A DNA stretch of 57,501 bases from JADCRZ01 sp037718865 (GTDB lineage: Bacteria > Bacteroidota > Bacteroidia > Chitinophagales > Chitinophagaceae). Within the stretch, counting starts at the first letter, position 1. Every line of letters starts with the position of its first letter. Location of the stretch: assembly GCA_037718865.1 (NCBI GenBank), contig JBBJMP010000033.1, positions 1 to 57,501 on the forward strand, written 5' to 3'. Of this stretch, positions 18,301 through 27,450 are shown in pieces. Under the pieces are notes generated by a model. That model made no database searches. It saw only the letters and a program-made list of their open reading frames with translations, and was not told the DNA's origin. The translations under genes and the position numbers were made by a program.

Positions 18301-18334
18301 GACTTTCATGGCTGGTGTTACCGTTAGTTTTTAA
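15314..18334 (+). CDS. SusC/RagA family TonB-dependent outer-membrane transporter
   Basis: The 1006-residue protein has a signal peptide (1-20), a CarboxypepD-reg-like domain (about 24-98, with PLPFVTIMVKGTKYGSTSDE), a TonB box and plug (about 105-240; NEIVVTGYG, LLQGRASGVQV, RIRGTSSINASSDPLYVVDG, SIEILKDASATAIYGARAANG), and a long 22-strand barrel ending in the aromatic GVTVSF. No extra N-terminal STN domain is present, so signalling to an anti-sigma factor is unlikely. It pairs with the SusD-like lipoprotein 60 bp downstream. The barrel imports large ligands, glycans or peptides, across the outer membrane. The ligand is unknown because no glycosidase accompanies it. Confidence 0.97.
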   Translation: MRRFHVLLLCLALFLHVQSQEKIVSGNITVQDDGTPLPFVTIMVKGTKYGSTSDEKGSFKIKVPSREATLIIRHVGYKEHEVVVGDQTIINISLASASTTMNEIVVTGYGQQTRKTLTSAITSVSSKEIENIPSPSTDQLLQGRASGVQVNSNTGAPGGGVFVRIRGTSSINASSDPLYVVDGIPIQSNSLATLGLGGSVTSPIADINPADIQSIEILKDASATAIYGARAANGVVLITTKRGSDRKAKVTAGAYYGRQEPINLPDVVNGPTFERLINESATNNWVDLYGSVGTRNPQGVAFRLPYANPDTALNTNWGDPIFRTGALRNIDLSISGGSEKVHYLVSANNFLQEAMIKNSDFSRNTFRINLDFVPIDKLKVGTNLLYSRNNRTRGRSDDNISGALEGAFFFPANLPYYQPNGSYTKFGTFESPLAAIDHSDISMLTNRLLGTVYAEYEFRRGLRLKSSFSLDYSNFEESLYDDSFTNAGSTVNGSAQSIVGSNINWIQENVLSYQFKAGSHSFNALVGTSSQESKTSSTTATGTQFPSDDFRKISAAAVQTASSTATGYGIASLFSRITYDYQNKYLATINVRRDGSSRFGESNQWGTFPSAAVGWVLSEEDFLSKADFLSNLKIRVSYGITGNQSGISDFQSLGLWGGGTSTVNGSYGTIPGISPTQLANPALKWETTKQTDFGLDVSFFENRLNITADYYEKNTEDLLLAVPVPRSTGFENLVQNYGKMQNKGFELAISGDLFRSKSGLNWTANLNIASNKNKIVKLAAPFFVYNRDIYKYQEGGEMFSFYLHEQTGINPKTGAPVFTDVNGDGKFDPNVDRKIVGTANPKFFGGFTNTLNYKNLDLMFFFQYSYGNEQLNWNLFFLEHGGTRASNFSGSQLSRWQKEGDATMVPRLNAANYAADLRPSRFLEDGSYMRLKNISLGYTLPASLLRKISMSSARVYISGQNVLTFTDYTGLDPELTGTASNALTQGIEFFSMPQARTFMAGVTVSF

Positions 18335-18351
18335 ACTTCTAATTCACGATC

Positions 18352-18393
18352 ATGATAACACATTCATATAACATGATAACACATTCATATAAA
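18352..18393 (+). repeat. 21 bp tandem duplication at the SusD start
   Basis: ATGATAACACATTCATATAA is present twice in a row, at 18352-18372 and 18373-18393, differing only in the last base, directly before the ATG at 18394. Each copy supplies an in-frame ATG, so three start codons are available 21 bp apart. Such a duplication can expand or contract by replication slippage and alter the N terminus. Confidence 0.9.
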
Positions 18394-19833
18394 ATGACGA
18401 AACGGAATACTCCCCAAACCAGCACGAAGATCCGGCTGATGCTATACTTCAGCTATGCAGGAATCGTCTGTTGCTTTTTAGGGATCAATGCCTGTAAAAA
18501 AGTATTGGACCAGCAGCCGGAAACCTTCATCTCGACAGAAACGGCCATCACCAACAAGAAAGGTGCTGAAGCGGCTGTAGCCGGATTGTACAATGAGATA
18601 CAAAACGGAAGCTATTACGGAAGGAATTTTCAGATCATCAGCGATGTTTCTTCAGATATTGCACAAAGTGTAGGGACCTGGGATTTTTACCGGGAAATGG
18701 ATACCTACGTAGTGACTGGTGGCAACACCGAAAACGGAAATTTCTGGTACCGGGCTTACCGGGCAATTAACCAGGCCAATAATGTGATCGCTTACGTTCC
18801 CCAGGTAAGCAACGCAACGGAAGCAGATAAGAATAAATACATGGGCCAGGCTTATTTCGTCAGGGCATTGGCTTATTTTGATCTTACCCGGTTATATGGC
18901 GGCGTGCCGGGTGTGGTTGGTACGCTGGGAGTACCAATAGTCATCAAGCCCTCGGAAAAAATTGATGAATCGGCTTTTCCTCCAAGATCATCATTGCAGG
19001 ATTCTTATAACCAGGTGGAAAGCGATCTTTTGAAAGCGGTTGAACTGTTACCTGAATCCTATGGCGACAACAGGAGCCAGGCCGTTAAGGCAACCGCCAG
19101 GGCCCTGCTAAGCCGGTATTATCTCTATGTAAATAAGCCCGATCAGGTTATATCCTATGCTACCCAGGTCATCAACGATCCCAAGTATGTGCTGTCGGCA
19201 ACTTTTTCCGCTATTTTTGACGGCAAACTGAATGCAGAATCCATATTTGAACTGAACTTCACGGCCAGCGACCAAAGCGGTATAAGAAACTGGTATTTTA
19301 CCTCCGCTTTAAGCGGACGTGGTGACCTGGCGGCGCATGAAAGTTATTATAAGGAAGCTACCGCCGATCCGAAAGACTCCAGAGGTAAATATTTTGGTTA
19401 TGATGCTACCTCTAAATTCTACTACCCGACAAAATACCAGAAGGCAGGCAACGTTGATAACATTCACGTGATCAGGATAGCGGAAATGTACCTGAACCGC
19501 GCTGAAGCACGGGTTAAGACAAATGACCTGACAGGAGCATTGGCCGACCTCAACCGTATACATACCCGGACCGGTTCGGATGCCTTGAGCATCACCGGGG
19601 CAACAGAATTAAGTGCAGCAATCCTGCAGGAAAGAAAACTCGAATTCGCAGAAGAGGGGCACCGCTTTTTTGATCTGGTACGTACCGGTCAGGCCCTTAC
19701 AAAATTAGTGATGGTTGAAAGAAGAAACGGGCCGCCTACAAGTTTAACCAATGCCGGCAGGCAGGTGTTTCCCATACCGTCGTTTGAAATGAATTCTAAT
19801 GAAAACATGGTACAAAACGAAGCGTATAAGTAA
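18394..19833 (+). CDS. RagB/SusD family nutrient-uptake outer-membrane lipoprotein
   Basis: From the ATG at 18394 the protein has 479 residues. A signal peptide with a hydrophobic core ends in the lipobox INAC (Cys34), so it is a lipoprotein that caps the SusC barrel. The first half has TPR-like helices (FWYRAYRAINQANNVI, YFVRALAYFDLTRLYGGVP), and the C-terminal part has IRIAEMYLNRAEARVK and AILQERKLEFAEEGHRFFDL, hallmarks of SusD. Two more in-frame ATGs upstream (18352, 18373) lie in a 21 bp tandem repeat; they would add 7 or 14 residues before the signal peptide. It is the second gene of the operon, with two sortilin-like genes after it. Confidence 0.96.
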   Translation: MTKRNTPQTSTKIRLMLYFSYAGIVCCFLGINACKKVLDQQPETFISTETAITNKKGAEAAVAGLYNEIQNGSYYGRNFQIISDVSSDIAQSVGTWDFYREMDTYVVTGGNTENGNFWYRAYRAINQANNVIAYVPQVSNATEADKNKYMGQAYFVRALAYFDLTRLYGGVPGVVGTLGVPIVIKPSEKIDESAFPPRSSLQDSYNQVESDLLKAVELLPESYGDNRSQAVKATARALLSRYYLYVNKPDQVISYATQVINDPKYVLSATFSAIFDGKLNAESIFELNFTASDQSGIRNWYFTSALSGRGDLAAHESYYKEATADPKDSRGKYFGYDATSKFYYPTKYQKAGNVDNIHVIRIAEMYLNRAEARVKTNDLTGALADLNRIHTRTGSDALSITGATELSAAILQERKLEFAEEGHRFFDLVRTGQALTKLVMVERRNGPPTSLTNAGRQVFPIPSFEMNSNENMVQNEAYK

Positions 19834-19890
19834 CGAATTTCCGGGGTACTCACTGTATGATTTCTCATTACATTTAACCAACTATCTATT

Positions 19891-22800
19891 ATGCATACCA
19901 GGTATTTCTCAGTGTATTGTTTGATAACGGCAACCATCCTTTTGGGTATGATGTGTGTTTCTCCCGCATTTTCCCAGCTGTCTCTGACCGTAGGTGAACC
20001 AGCCACTGCTTCCCGGGGAACAGGGGCTATTAACGCGGAGGATATTTTTAAAGGAATGAAGTACCGGAATATCGGTCCCAACCGGGGAGGCCGGTCCCTG
20101 GGGGTTTCGGGCAGTCCATCCCGGAAGAATGAATATTATTTTGGAGCCGTGGGCGGCGGGTTGTGGAAAACCATAGACGGCGGCCTAAACTGGTTACCGG
20201 TTACCGATGGTCAAATGGAGAGCTCTTCCGTAGGGGCCGTTGCCGTTTCGGAATCAAATCCGGATGTTGTATATATCGGGACTGGCGAAACGCAATTCCG
20301 CGGCAACATTATGCAGGGCGACGGGGTGTATAAAACCACCGATGGCGGTAAAACCTGGAAAAATGTAGGGCTGAAGAACACGCAGGCCATCGCCCGGGTG
20401 CGGGTGCATCCTACCAATCCGGATATAGTCTATGCGGCCGTGCTGGGCCACCCTTACGGACCTCATGCAGATCGGGGCATATTCAGAACGCGGGACGGCG
20501 GTAAAACATGGAACAAAGTATTATATAAAACCGATAAGGCAGGCGCAGCCGACGTGATCATTGACCGAACCAATCCCGATGTGCTGTATGCATCCATTTG
20601 GGAAGTGTACCGCACGCCGTGGAAAATGTGGGGCGGAGGGGGAAGCAGCGGGTTATTCAAATCAACGGATGGCGGAGATACCTGGATTGAGTTGACAAAA
20701 AAACCGGGTATGCCAAAGGGCCTGGTAGGCAAAATCGGTGTTACTGTTTCACCTGCCGATCCCAAAAGGGTGTGGGCGATCGTGGAAGCCGATTCCGGCG
20801 GAGTATACCGTTCAGACGATGCAGGAATGACCTGGAAGTTGACAAATAACGAACGCAAACTGCGTCAACGGGCATTTTATTATTCCCGTTTGTATGCAGA
20901 TCCTAAAGACAAAGATGTTGTATACGGACTTAATGTGGGCTTTTTTAAATCCACTGACGGAGGCGTTAAGTTTGATAAAACCATCAGGGTTCCTCACGGT
21001 GACAACCATGACCTGTGGATAGACCCGACCGACCCCATGCGAATGGGCACATCTAATGATGGGGGAGGAGCCGTGTCGGAGAACGGAGGGAAAAGCTGGA
21101 CGGATGAAAACTTTCCTACGGCGCAACTTTATCACATAACGGTCACCAATGATTTTCCTTATCATGTAGCCGGCGCCCAGCAGGACAATTCAACGGTGGC
21201 TGTGGCCAGCGAAGGATGGGATTTTATGCAGGCCAGACAAAATACCCTGAAGAGAGACCAGTGGATGTACGCCGTTGGTGGAGGGGAAAGCGGATACATA
21301 ACCCAGGATCCTAAAAATCCGGACATCTTTTATGCAGGGAGCCAGGGCGCATTGATAACGCGTACTGACCGCAAAACCGGCCAAACACGCGATATCCAGC
21401 CATATCCCCGATTCTTTTCGGGGGAACCTGCAAGCGCCCTTCCTGAACGCTGGCAATGGACCTTTCCTATCGTATTTTCTCCTGTCGATCCAACGCGATT
21501 GTATATTTGTTCGCAGCATGTATGGTTGACAACAAACGAAGGACAAACCTGGAAAAAGATTAGTCCGGACCTGACGCTGGCAGATACGGCTACCATGGGA
21601 AAAAGCGGTGGAGTAATTACCGGTGATATGAATGGGCCCGAGATCTACGCTACGGTCTTTACCCTTGCTCCTTCCTACCACGATGTAAACACCATCTGGG
21701 CGGGTTCAGATGACGGCCTGGTACACATAACGCGGAACGGCGGCGGGTCATGGGAGAAAATTACACCTCCTGACATGCCCAAATTTACGCGCATCAGTAT
21801 TATCGAGGCCTCCAGGCATAAGCCCGGGACGGCGTTCGTTGCCGGCAAACGTTATCAGTTGGATGACCGTGCACCCTATATCTGGAAAACGGAAGATTAT
21901 GGTAAAACCTGGACCAAGATCATCAACGGTATCAAGGAGGATGATTATGTACACGTCGTTCGCGAAGACGTAAAACGTGCCGGGCTGCTTTTTGCAGGCA
22001 CAGAACATGGTCTCAGGATTTCCTTCGATAACGGTCAAAACTGGCAGTCTCTCCAGTTAAATTTACCCAATACCCAGGTTGCTGATCTGGCGGTAACAGT
22101 GAATGACCTGGTGGTAGGTACTCATGGACGTTCCATTTATGTGTTAGATGAAATCGGGCCTCTGCGTGAATTTCAACCGGAGATCATTAAGGCAAAGGCC
22201 TTTCTGTTCAAACCTTCTACCGCAGTAAGAAGGGTGCAGAACACTATGATCCAGTATTACCTGCCGACAGCAGTTGATTCGCTGAAGATAGATATTCTGG
22301 ATAGTGAAGGAAAGCTCGTGCGAAGCTTTAAGGGAACAAAAGCAAAATCGGATTCCGCAAACAAGGCACCCGAGGTTTTGGCGGGAAACCAGAATCTGGA
22401 TTCCGTTAACAACAGCGGCGTAATACCGACTGGCAGAATGAGGGCTGATTCAGCCGCTGAAGATTCCGACGCTGGTTTCTTTGGAAGGGCAGCTCCTAAA
22501 CCCCCGACGGTGAATGAAGGCATTAACCAGTTTGAATGGGACCTGCGCTACCCGGGAGCGACTGAATTCCCGGGTATGATCGTGTGGAGTGCGCGTCCGC
22601 AAATGGGGCCGCTTGCCGTTCCGGGAAAATACGAGGTTAAACTTACCGCTGCAGGCGAAACCCTCACGCATCCCTTTGAAATTACACTGGATCCCAGGTT
22701 AAAAAATGTTACCCTGGAAGATGTTAAGGAACAATTCAAACTCGCCATGGAGTTAAGGGATAAAACCAGCAAGGCAAACGAATCGGTTATCCAGATCAGG

Positions 22801-23097
22801 AGCATTAAAGAAACATTATCAAAGAAAAAAGAAAAGTCAGCAGCGGACAACAGGCTCATTGCACAACTAAGCGCCATAGAAGAAGCTTTGTACCAGGTAA
22901 GGAATCAAAGCGGACAGGATCCACTGAATTTTCCCATAAAACTAAACAACCGGTTGGCTGCTCTATGGCGTAGCGTGGAAACGGGTGATGCCAAACCAAC
23001 GGACGCTTCTTACCAAATTACCAAAGACCTTTCCGCGGAACTGGATAAACAACTCGTGGAATTGAACAAGCTTACTAATTCAAAAAAGGCTTTTTAA
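19891..23097 (+). CDS. Secreted sortilin/VPS10-like BNR-repeat protein, copy 1
   Basis: The 1068-residue protein starts with a signal peptide (1-28). Residues 45-740 form one or two beta-propellers made of BNR/Asp-box repeats; at least ten copies of the S/T-x-D-x-G-x-T-W type are visible (for example KTTDGGKTW, RTRDGGKTW, KSTDGGDTW, RSDDAGMTW, KTEDYGKTW, SFDNGQNW). Then come a linker rich in Lys, Ser and Asp (about 790-870), a beta-rich region (ypically ending in ITLDPRL) and a C-terminal helical coil (about 940-1060). Such proteins are often called glycosyl hydrolases, but catalytic residues cannot be assigned. It follows the SusC/SusD pair on the same strand, so it may bind or process the same ligand. 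Confidence 0.9.
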   Translation: MHTRYFSVYCLITATILLGMMCVSPAFSQLSLTVGEPATASRGTGAINAEDIFKGMKYRNIGPNRGGRSLGVSGSPSRKNEYYFGAVGGGLWKTIDGGLNWLPVTDGQMESSSVGAVAVSESNPDVVYIGTGETQFRGNIMQGDGVYKTTDGGKTWKNVGLKNTQAIARVRVHPTNPDIVYAAVLGHPYGPHADRGIFRTRDGGKTWNKVLYKTDKAGAADVIIDRTNPDVLYASIWEVYRTPWKMWGGGGSSGLFKSTDGGDTWIELTKKPGMPKGLVGKIGVTVSPADPKRVWAIVEADSGGVYRSDDAGMTWKLTNNERKLRQRAFYYSRLYADPKDKDVVYGLNVGFFKSTDGGVKFDKTIRVPHGDNHDLWIDPTDPMRMGTSNDGGGAVSENGGKSWTDENFPTAQLYHITVTNDFPYHVAGAQQDNSTVAVASEGWDFMQARQNTLKRDQWMYAVGGGESGYITQDPKNPDIFYAGSQGALITRTDRKTGQTRDIQPYPRFFSGEPASALPERWQWTFPIVFSPVDPTRLYICSQHVWLTTNEGQTWKKISPDLTLADTATMGKSGGVITGDMNGPEIYATVFTLAPSYHDVNTIWAGSDDGLVHITRNGGGSWEKITPPDMPKFTRISIIEASRHKPGTAFVAGKRYQLDDRAPYIWKTEDYGKTWTKIINGIKEDDYVHVVREDVKRAGLLFAGTEHGLRISFDNGQNWQSLQLNLPNTQVADLAVTVNDLVVGTHGRSIYVLDEIGPLREFQPEIIKAKAFLFKPSTAVRRVQNTMIQYYLPTAVDSLKIDILDSEGKLVRSFKGTKAKSDSANKAPEVLAGNQNLDSVNNSGVIPTGRMRADSAAEDSDAGFFGRAAPKPPTVNEGINQFEWDLRYPGATEFPGMIVWSARPQMGPLAVPGKYEVKLTAAGETLTHPFEITLDPRLKNVTLEDVKEQFKLAMELRDKTSKANESVIQIRSIKETLSKKKEKSAADNRLIAQLSAIEEALYQVRNQSGQDPLNFPIKLNNRLAALWRSVETGDAKPTDASYQITKDLSAELDKQLVELNKLTNSKKAF

Positions 23098-23178
23098 CGA
23101 GTGGTTGCAACGCAACAAAATCATTTAATAGACTAAATTGCCTGACCGGTTCAGGCAGTTAACATCTTAAAAACAATA

Positions 23179-26100
23179 ATGAAACATAAGAACAAGATCA
23201 ACGCGTTTAGCTTAGCCAGCTTTATCAGCCTTCGCCTGGCTTTCGGTGCAGGCAATCTGACCGCCCAGCAAGCATCGTCTGTCCAGTCTTCCGCTGCAGA
23301 AAAACCCGCCGGTACCGCAACACCGGAGCTGTCGTCGCCTGCCCCGGTAGCAGATATTTTCAAGGGGCTCAAGTATCGTAACATCGGGCCCAACCGCGGC
23401 GGAAGGTCCACTGCAGCTTCGGGTAGTCCTTCACGTAAGAACGAGTATTACTTTGGCGCTACAGGCGGCGGATTATGGAAAACAATCGACGGCGGAAATA
23501 CCTGGGCACCGGTAACAGACGGCCAGCTTGGAAGTTCTTCTGTAGGCGCTGTGGCCGTATCAGAATCAAACCCGGATATTGTTTACATTGGAATGGGCGA
23601 AACGGAATTTCGCGGCAATATCATGCAAGGCGACGGAGTGTACAAAAGCCTCGACTCCGGTAAAACCTGGAAGAACATGGGACTGAAGACTACGCAGGCT
23701 ATTGCGCGTGTCCGTATCCATCCGACAAATCCTGATATTGTTTATGTGGCCGCACTGGGGCATCCGTATAACGCCAATACGGACAGGGGCGTTTATCGTA
23801 CTATGGACGGAGGTAAAACCTGGAAAAAAGTGTTGTATAAAAGTGATAAAGCCGGCGCCGAAGACCTGATCATCGACCCAACAGACCCAAAGGTGTTATA
23901 TGCTGCCCTGTGGCAGGTCTACCGCACACCATGGAAAATGTGGGGAGGTGGCGATGACTGCGGTTTGTACAAATCTGTCGACGGAGGAGAGACCTGGACG
24001 GAACTGACTAAAAAACCGGGGATGCCCAAAGGACCACTGGGTAAGATCGGCGTTACGGTTTCACCGGCCGACCCCAAGCGCGTTTGGGCGATCATCGAAG
24101 CCGATTCAGGCGGAGTTTACCGCTCTGATGACGCCGGTATGACCTGGAAATATGTAAACAAGGACCGCAAGCTTCGCCAACGGGCATTTTACTACTCACG
24201 ACTGTATGCGGACCCTAAGGATAAAAACGTTGTCTATGGCCTGAATGTAGGCTTCTTCAAGTCAACCGATGGCGGTGTTAAGTTTGACAAAACGATCAGG
24301 GTACCTCACGGTGATAACCATGATCTCTGGATCGATCCTGCAGATCCGCTGCGCATGGTGACGGCAAATGATGGCGGCGGAGCGGTATCCGTAAACGGCG
24401 GAAAAACCTGGACCGATGAAAATTTTCCAACGGCACAGCTTTACCATATCATGGTCACAAAAGATTTTCCGTATCATGTTGCCGGTGCACAGCAGGACAA
24501 TTCAACCATAGCCGTTCCCAGTGAGGGCTGGACTTTTATGCAGGCCAGGCAAAATACCCTGAAAAGGGATCAGTGGACCTATGCGGTAGGCGGAGGTGAA
24601 AGCGGCTATATTGCGCAGGACCCAAAAAACCTGGATATCTTCTACGCCGGCAGCTATTCCGCGGTACTTACGCGCATCAATAGAAAAACAGGTGAGATGA
24701 AGGAGGTGGAACCTTATCCCCGGTATTTTATGGGTGAAGCTCCTAAAGACATTCCTGAGCGCTGGCAATGGACCTTTCCCATTGTTTTTTCTCCGGTTGA
24801 CCCGAACAGGTTATACGTTTGCTCGCAGCACGTATGGATGACCACGGATGAAGGGCATTCCTGGAAAAAGATCAGTCCGGACCTGACACTGGCCGACACC
24901 GCTACGATGGGAATCAGCGGAGGGCTCGTTACCAATGACATGACAGGCGTAGAAGTATATGCTACCGTTTTTGCGCTGGCGCCATCATTCCATGACGCAA
25001 ACATGCTTTGGGCAGGTTCAGACGACGGGCTGGTACACATTACCCGGAACAATGGAGACAGCTGGCAAAACATTACACCTCCTGACATGCCCAAACATAC
25101 CCGGGTAAGCATCATCGATGAATCGCGGCACAAGGCCGGAACTGCCTATATTGCCGCAAAACGGTATCAGATGGGTGACCGTGCGCCCTATATCTGGAAA
25201 ACATCCGATTATGGAAAGACCTGGAAGAAAGTGGTCAATGGCCTTCCCCCGGATGAATTTGTTCATGCAGTAAGGGAAGACCTGGTAAGGCCGGGATTGC
25301 TTTTTGCCGGTACAGAGCACGGGGTTTGGATGTCTCTGGATGATGGGGAGAACTGGCAGCCGCTTCAACTGAATTTACCTAACACACAGGTTGCAGACCT
25401 GGTGGTTACCGAAAAGGACCTGGTAGTGGGTACCCACGGACGTTCTATCTATATCCTTGACGACATTGGCCCGTTACGCGAATACAAACCGGAAATCCCC
25501 AATGCCAATGTATTTTTCTTCAAACCTACTTATGCCGTACGCAGAGCGCAGAATGCCATATTCCAGTACTATCTTAAAAAGCAGGTGGATTCCCTCAAAG
25601 TGGAGATACTGGATTCTACAGGAGCACTGGTACAAACCTTTAGGGGCTACAAAGCGAAATCCGATTCGGCAAAAGCAGCGGCGACAGCAGGGCAGGTCAA
25701 CCCAAAAGCCGATTCCGTTGTTGGCCTGATACCTTCAACACCGGCAGCAAAGCCACAGGCAGATTCCGCAGCCGCAGCACCACCTGAAGATGAAGGAGAT
25801 GAGTTTTTTGCTCCAAGAGCCAAGCCGCCCGGAACTATCCAGGGTATCAACCAGTTTGAATGGGACCTTCATTACCCGGGAGCCACAGATTTTAAGGGTA
25901 TGATCTTATGGGGTGCCCGGATTAGCCAGGGGCCGTGGGCGCTGCCAGGAAAATACAAAGCAAAACTTACGGCTGCCGGCGACACCATAATGCACTCTTT
26001 TGAGATCTTGTTTGACCCACGCACACCTCATGTTACCATGGCCGAGCTGAAGGAACAGTTTAAACTTGCCATGGAGCTTAGGGACAAGGTAAGCAGGGCC

Positions 26101-26421
26101 AACGAAACGGTCGTACAGATCAGGAACATAAAAGAAACACTGAATAAGAAAAAAGTGAAGACCGATATCGAAAAAAAGCTGATACAGCAATTAAGCATTA
26201 TTGAAGAAACGCTTTACCAGGTTAAAAATGAAAGTAACCAGGATCCGTTGAATTTTGGTATCAGGCTAAACAACCGTTTAGCGTCATTATGGAAAATTGT
26301 TGAATCGGGGGATGGAAAGCCAACGGTTGCGTCTTACCAGGTTACAAAGGAACTTACTGCGGAACTGGATAAGCAGATCAACGAGGTAAAAAAGATTGCA
26401 AATCCTAAAAAGGCGTTTTAG
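23179..26421 (+). CDS. Secreted sortilin/VPS10-like BNR-repeat protein, copy 2
   Basis: The 1080-residue protein is a tandem paralogue of the preceding gene, colinear through its whole length and the same at most aligned positions. It shares the opening block FKGLKYRNIGPNRGGRS, the Asp-box repeats, the block VPHGDNHDLWIDP, and the C-terminal helical region with LNNRLASLW. The signal peptide differs fully, and the linker (about 815-870) is longer and richer in Ala and Pro, so the linker has diverged fastest. The 81 bp gap contains no obvious terminator, so one transcript from susC is plausible. The pair could have arisen by duplication followed by specialisation. Confidence 0.9.
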   Translation: MKHKNKINAFSLASFISLRLAFGAGNLTAQQASSVQSSAAEKPAGTATPELSSPAPVADIFKGLKYRNIGPNRGGRSTAASGSPSRKNEYYFGATGGGLWKTIDGGNTWAPVTDGQLGSSSVGAVAVSESNPDIVYIGMGETEFRGNIMQGDGVYKSLDSGKTWKNMGLKTTQAIARVRIHPTNPDIVYVAALGHPYNANTDRGVYRTMDGGKTWKKVLYKSDKAGAEDLIIDPTDPKVLYAALWQVYRTPWKMWGGGDDCGLYKSVDGGETWTELTKKPGMPKGPLGKIGVTVSPADPKRVWAIIEADSGGVYRSDDAGMTWKYVNKDRKLRQRAFYYSRLYADPKDKNVVYGLNVGFFKSTDGGVKFDKTIRVPHGDNHDLWIDPADPLRMVTANDGGGAVSVNGGKTWTDENFPTAQLYHIMVTKDFPYHVAGAQQDNSTIAVPSEGWTFMQARQNTLKRDQWTYAVGGGESGYIAQDPKNLDIFYAGSYSAVLTRINRKTGEMKEVEPYPRYFMGEAPKDIPERWQWTFPIVFSPVDPNRLYVCSQHVWMTTDEGHSWKKISPDLTLADTATMGISGGLVTNDMTGVEVYATVFALAPSFHDANMLWAGSDDGLVHITRNNGDSWQNITPPDMPKHTRVSIIDESRHKAGTAYIAAKRYQMGDRAPYIWKTSDYGKTWKKVVNGLPPDEFVHAVREDLVRPGLLFAGTEHGVWMSLDDGENWQPLQLNLPNTQVADLVVTEKDLVVGTHGRSIYILDDIGPLREYKPEIPNANVFFFKPTYAVRRAQNAIFQYYLKKQVDSLKVEILDSTGALVQTFRGYKAKSDSAKAAATAGQVNPKADSVVGLIPSTPAAKPQADSAAAAPPEDEGDEFFAPRAKPPGTIQGINQFEWDLHYPGATDFKGMILWGARISQGPWALPGKYKAKLTAAGDTIMHSFEILFDPRTPHVTMAELKEQFKLAMELRDKVSRANETVVQIRNIKETLNKKKVKTDIEKKLIQQLSIIEETLYQVKNESNQDPLNFGIRLNNRLASLWKIVESGDGKPTVASYQVTKELTAELDKQINEVKKIANPKKAF

Positions 26422-26501
26422 GATCGTGGTTGGTATCCAAAGGCTGTTTGAATTCTCAGACTTCGAACCCTTATGTTCTAATTATAAAAATATTGAACTT
26501 T

Positions 26502-26655
26502 CTATCCTCCATTAACTTTTTGTTGCATCTTGCCAGTAAATATTTTATGAAGCATTTCCTTCAATACCGAGTGGCCATCGTCGTCTTTTGACAGAACATT
26601 TTGATAAATAAGTTTGCCTTCTTTATCAAATAAAAAAATCTGAGAAAAAACTTAT
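26502..26655 (-). pseudogene. C-terminal remnant of a thioredoxin-like/redoxin protein
   Basis: On the minus strand an open stretch reads QIFLFDKEGKLIYQNVLSKD and then continues for about 26 residues to a stop at 26502-26504. The pattern (strand, DKEG turn, strand, charged helix LKEMLHKIF) is that of the last third of TlpA-like or redoxin-type proteins. A TAA in frame at about 26656 cuts it off, and the rest of the gene is missing. The break lies where the IS91-like island begins, suggesting the insertion destroyed the gene. The family assignment is by eye. Confidence 0.5.
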
Positions 26656-26837
26656 TTGATATAAAGACCTCACCATGCTTCCGCTTATGTATGCAGACAG
26701 ATCACAAGTTTGTAACCAGGATGTGAAGCATAAATTAATAGTCATTTTTTTAACGTTGACGGACGTAAGGGAAAAGCTGTGTGAAGGGTAGAACAAACAG
26801 AGCAATAGTTACGCATTCAAAGAGTATGTCCGAAAAC

Positions 26838-27450
26838 CAAACCCTTTATCCTTCCTTCCAAACTCTATCCGCGTAGAAACTTCCGACTTCCAGAGGTCAT
26901 GAGTCCGCAGGAGGTTACCAAATTAATCTCCACTCCGGAATCGCTAAAAAGTAAAACCGTATTAGCGTTCTTTTATGCAACGGGCTTACGGGTCAATGAA
27001 GCGACTTATGTTAAGCTCTCCGATATTGACCGGGCAGCCATGCGTATTAAGGTTACCCATGGCAAGGGTTCCAAAGAACGATATGCTTTACTGTCGCCGG
27101 TACTTTTAAAACAGTTAACCGATTATTACCGCCAGTACCGGCCAGAGGATTATCTATTCAACGGTAGTAAGAAAGGCAGCCGTATGAGTAACCGTGCCAT
27201 GCAGCTTCTTATGCAAAATGCAGTAAAGAAAGCAGGGCTTAATACCGCTTTCAGCCTTCATACGCTGCGTCACAGTTTTGCCACCCATCTGCTGGACGCA
27301 GGCTGTAACATCCATGCCATAAAGGAACTGCTGGGTCACAGCTATCTTCAAACAACAATGGTGTACCTGCATCTTACCACCTATGTGCGTCAGCAGATCC
27401 TTTCACCATTGGACAGATTAACCCCTGCAGCCATGAGCAGCCCTGGTTTA
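26838..27450 (+). pseudogene. Tyrosine recombinase (XerD-like) of the left IS91-like element, N-terminally truncated
   Basis: The open frame from about 26838 reads KPFILPSKLYPRRNFRLPEV and continues through the whole catalytic domain. Visible catalytic residues are Arg in ATGLRVNE, Lys in GKGSKER, HTLRHSFATH, the LLGHS box, and the nucleophile Tyr in TTMVYLHL. The N-terminal DNA-binding domain is missing or scrambled; traces in a second frame (KEYVRKP) lie just upstream. After LSPLDRLTP the frame runs without a stop into transposase sequence until 27570. It is probably inactive. The right-hand copy keeps the N terminus but loses the Tyr. Confidence 0.72.

Noticed and set aside
23179..26421. 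Type IX secretion C-terminal sorting domain on the sortilin-like proteins
   Set aside because: Both end in a helical region with Lys, without the beta-rich sorting-domain pattern.
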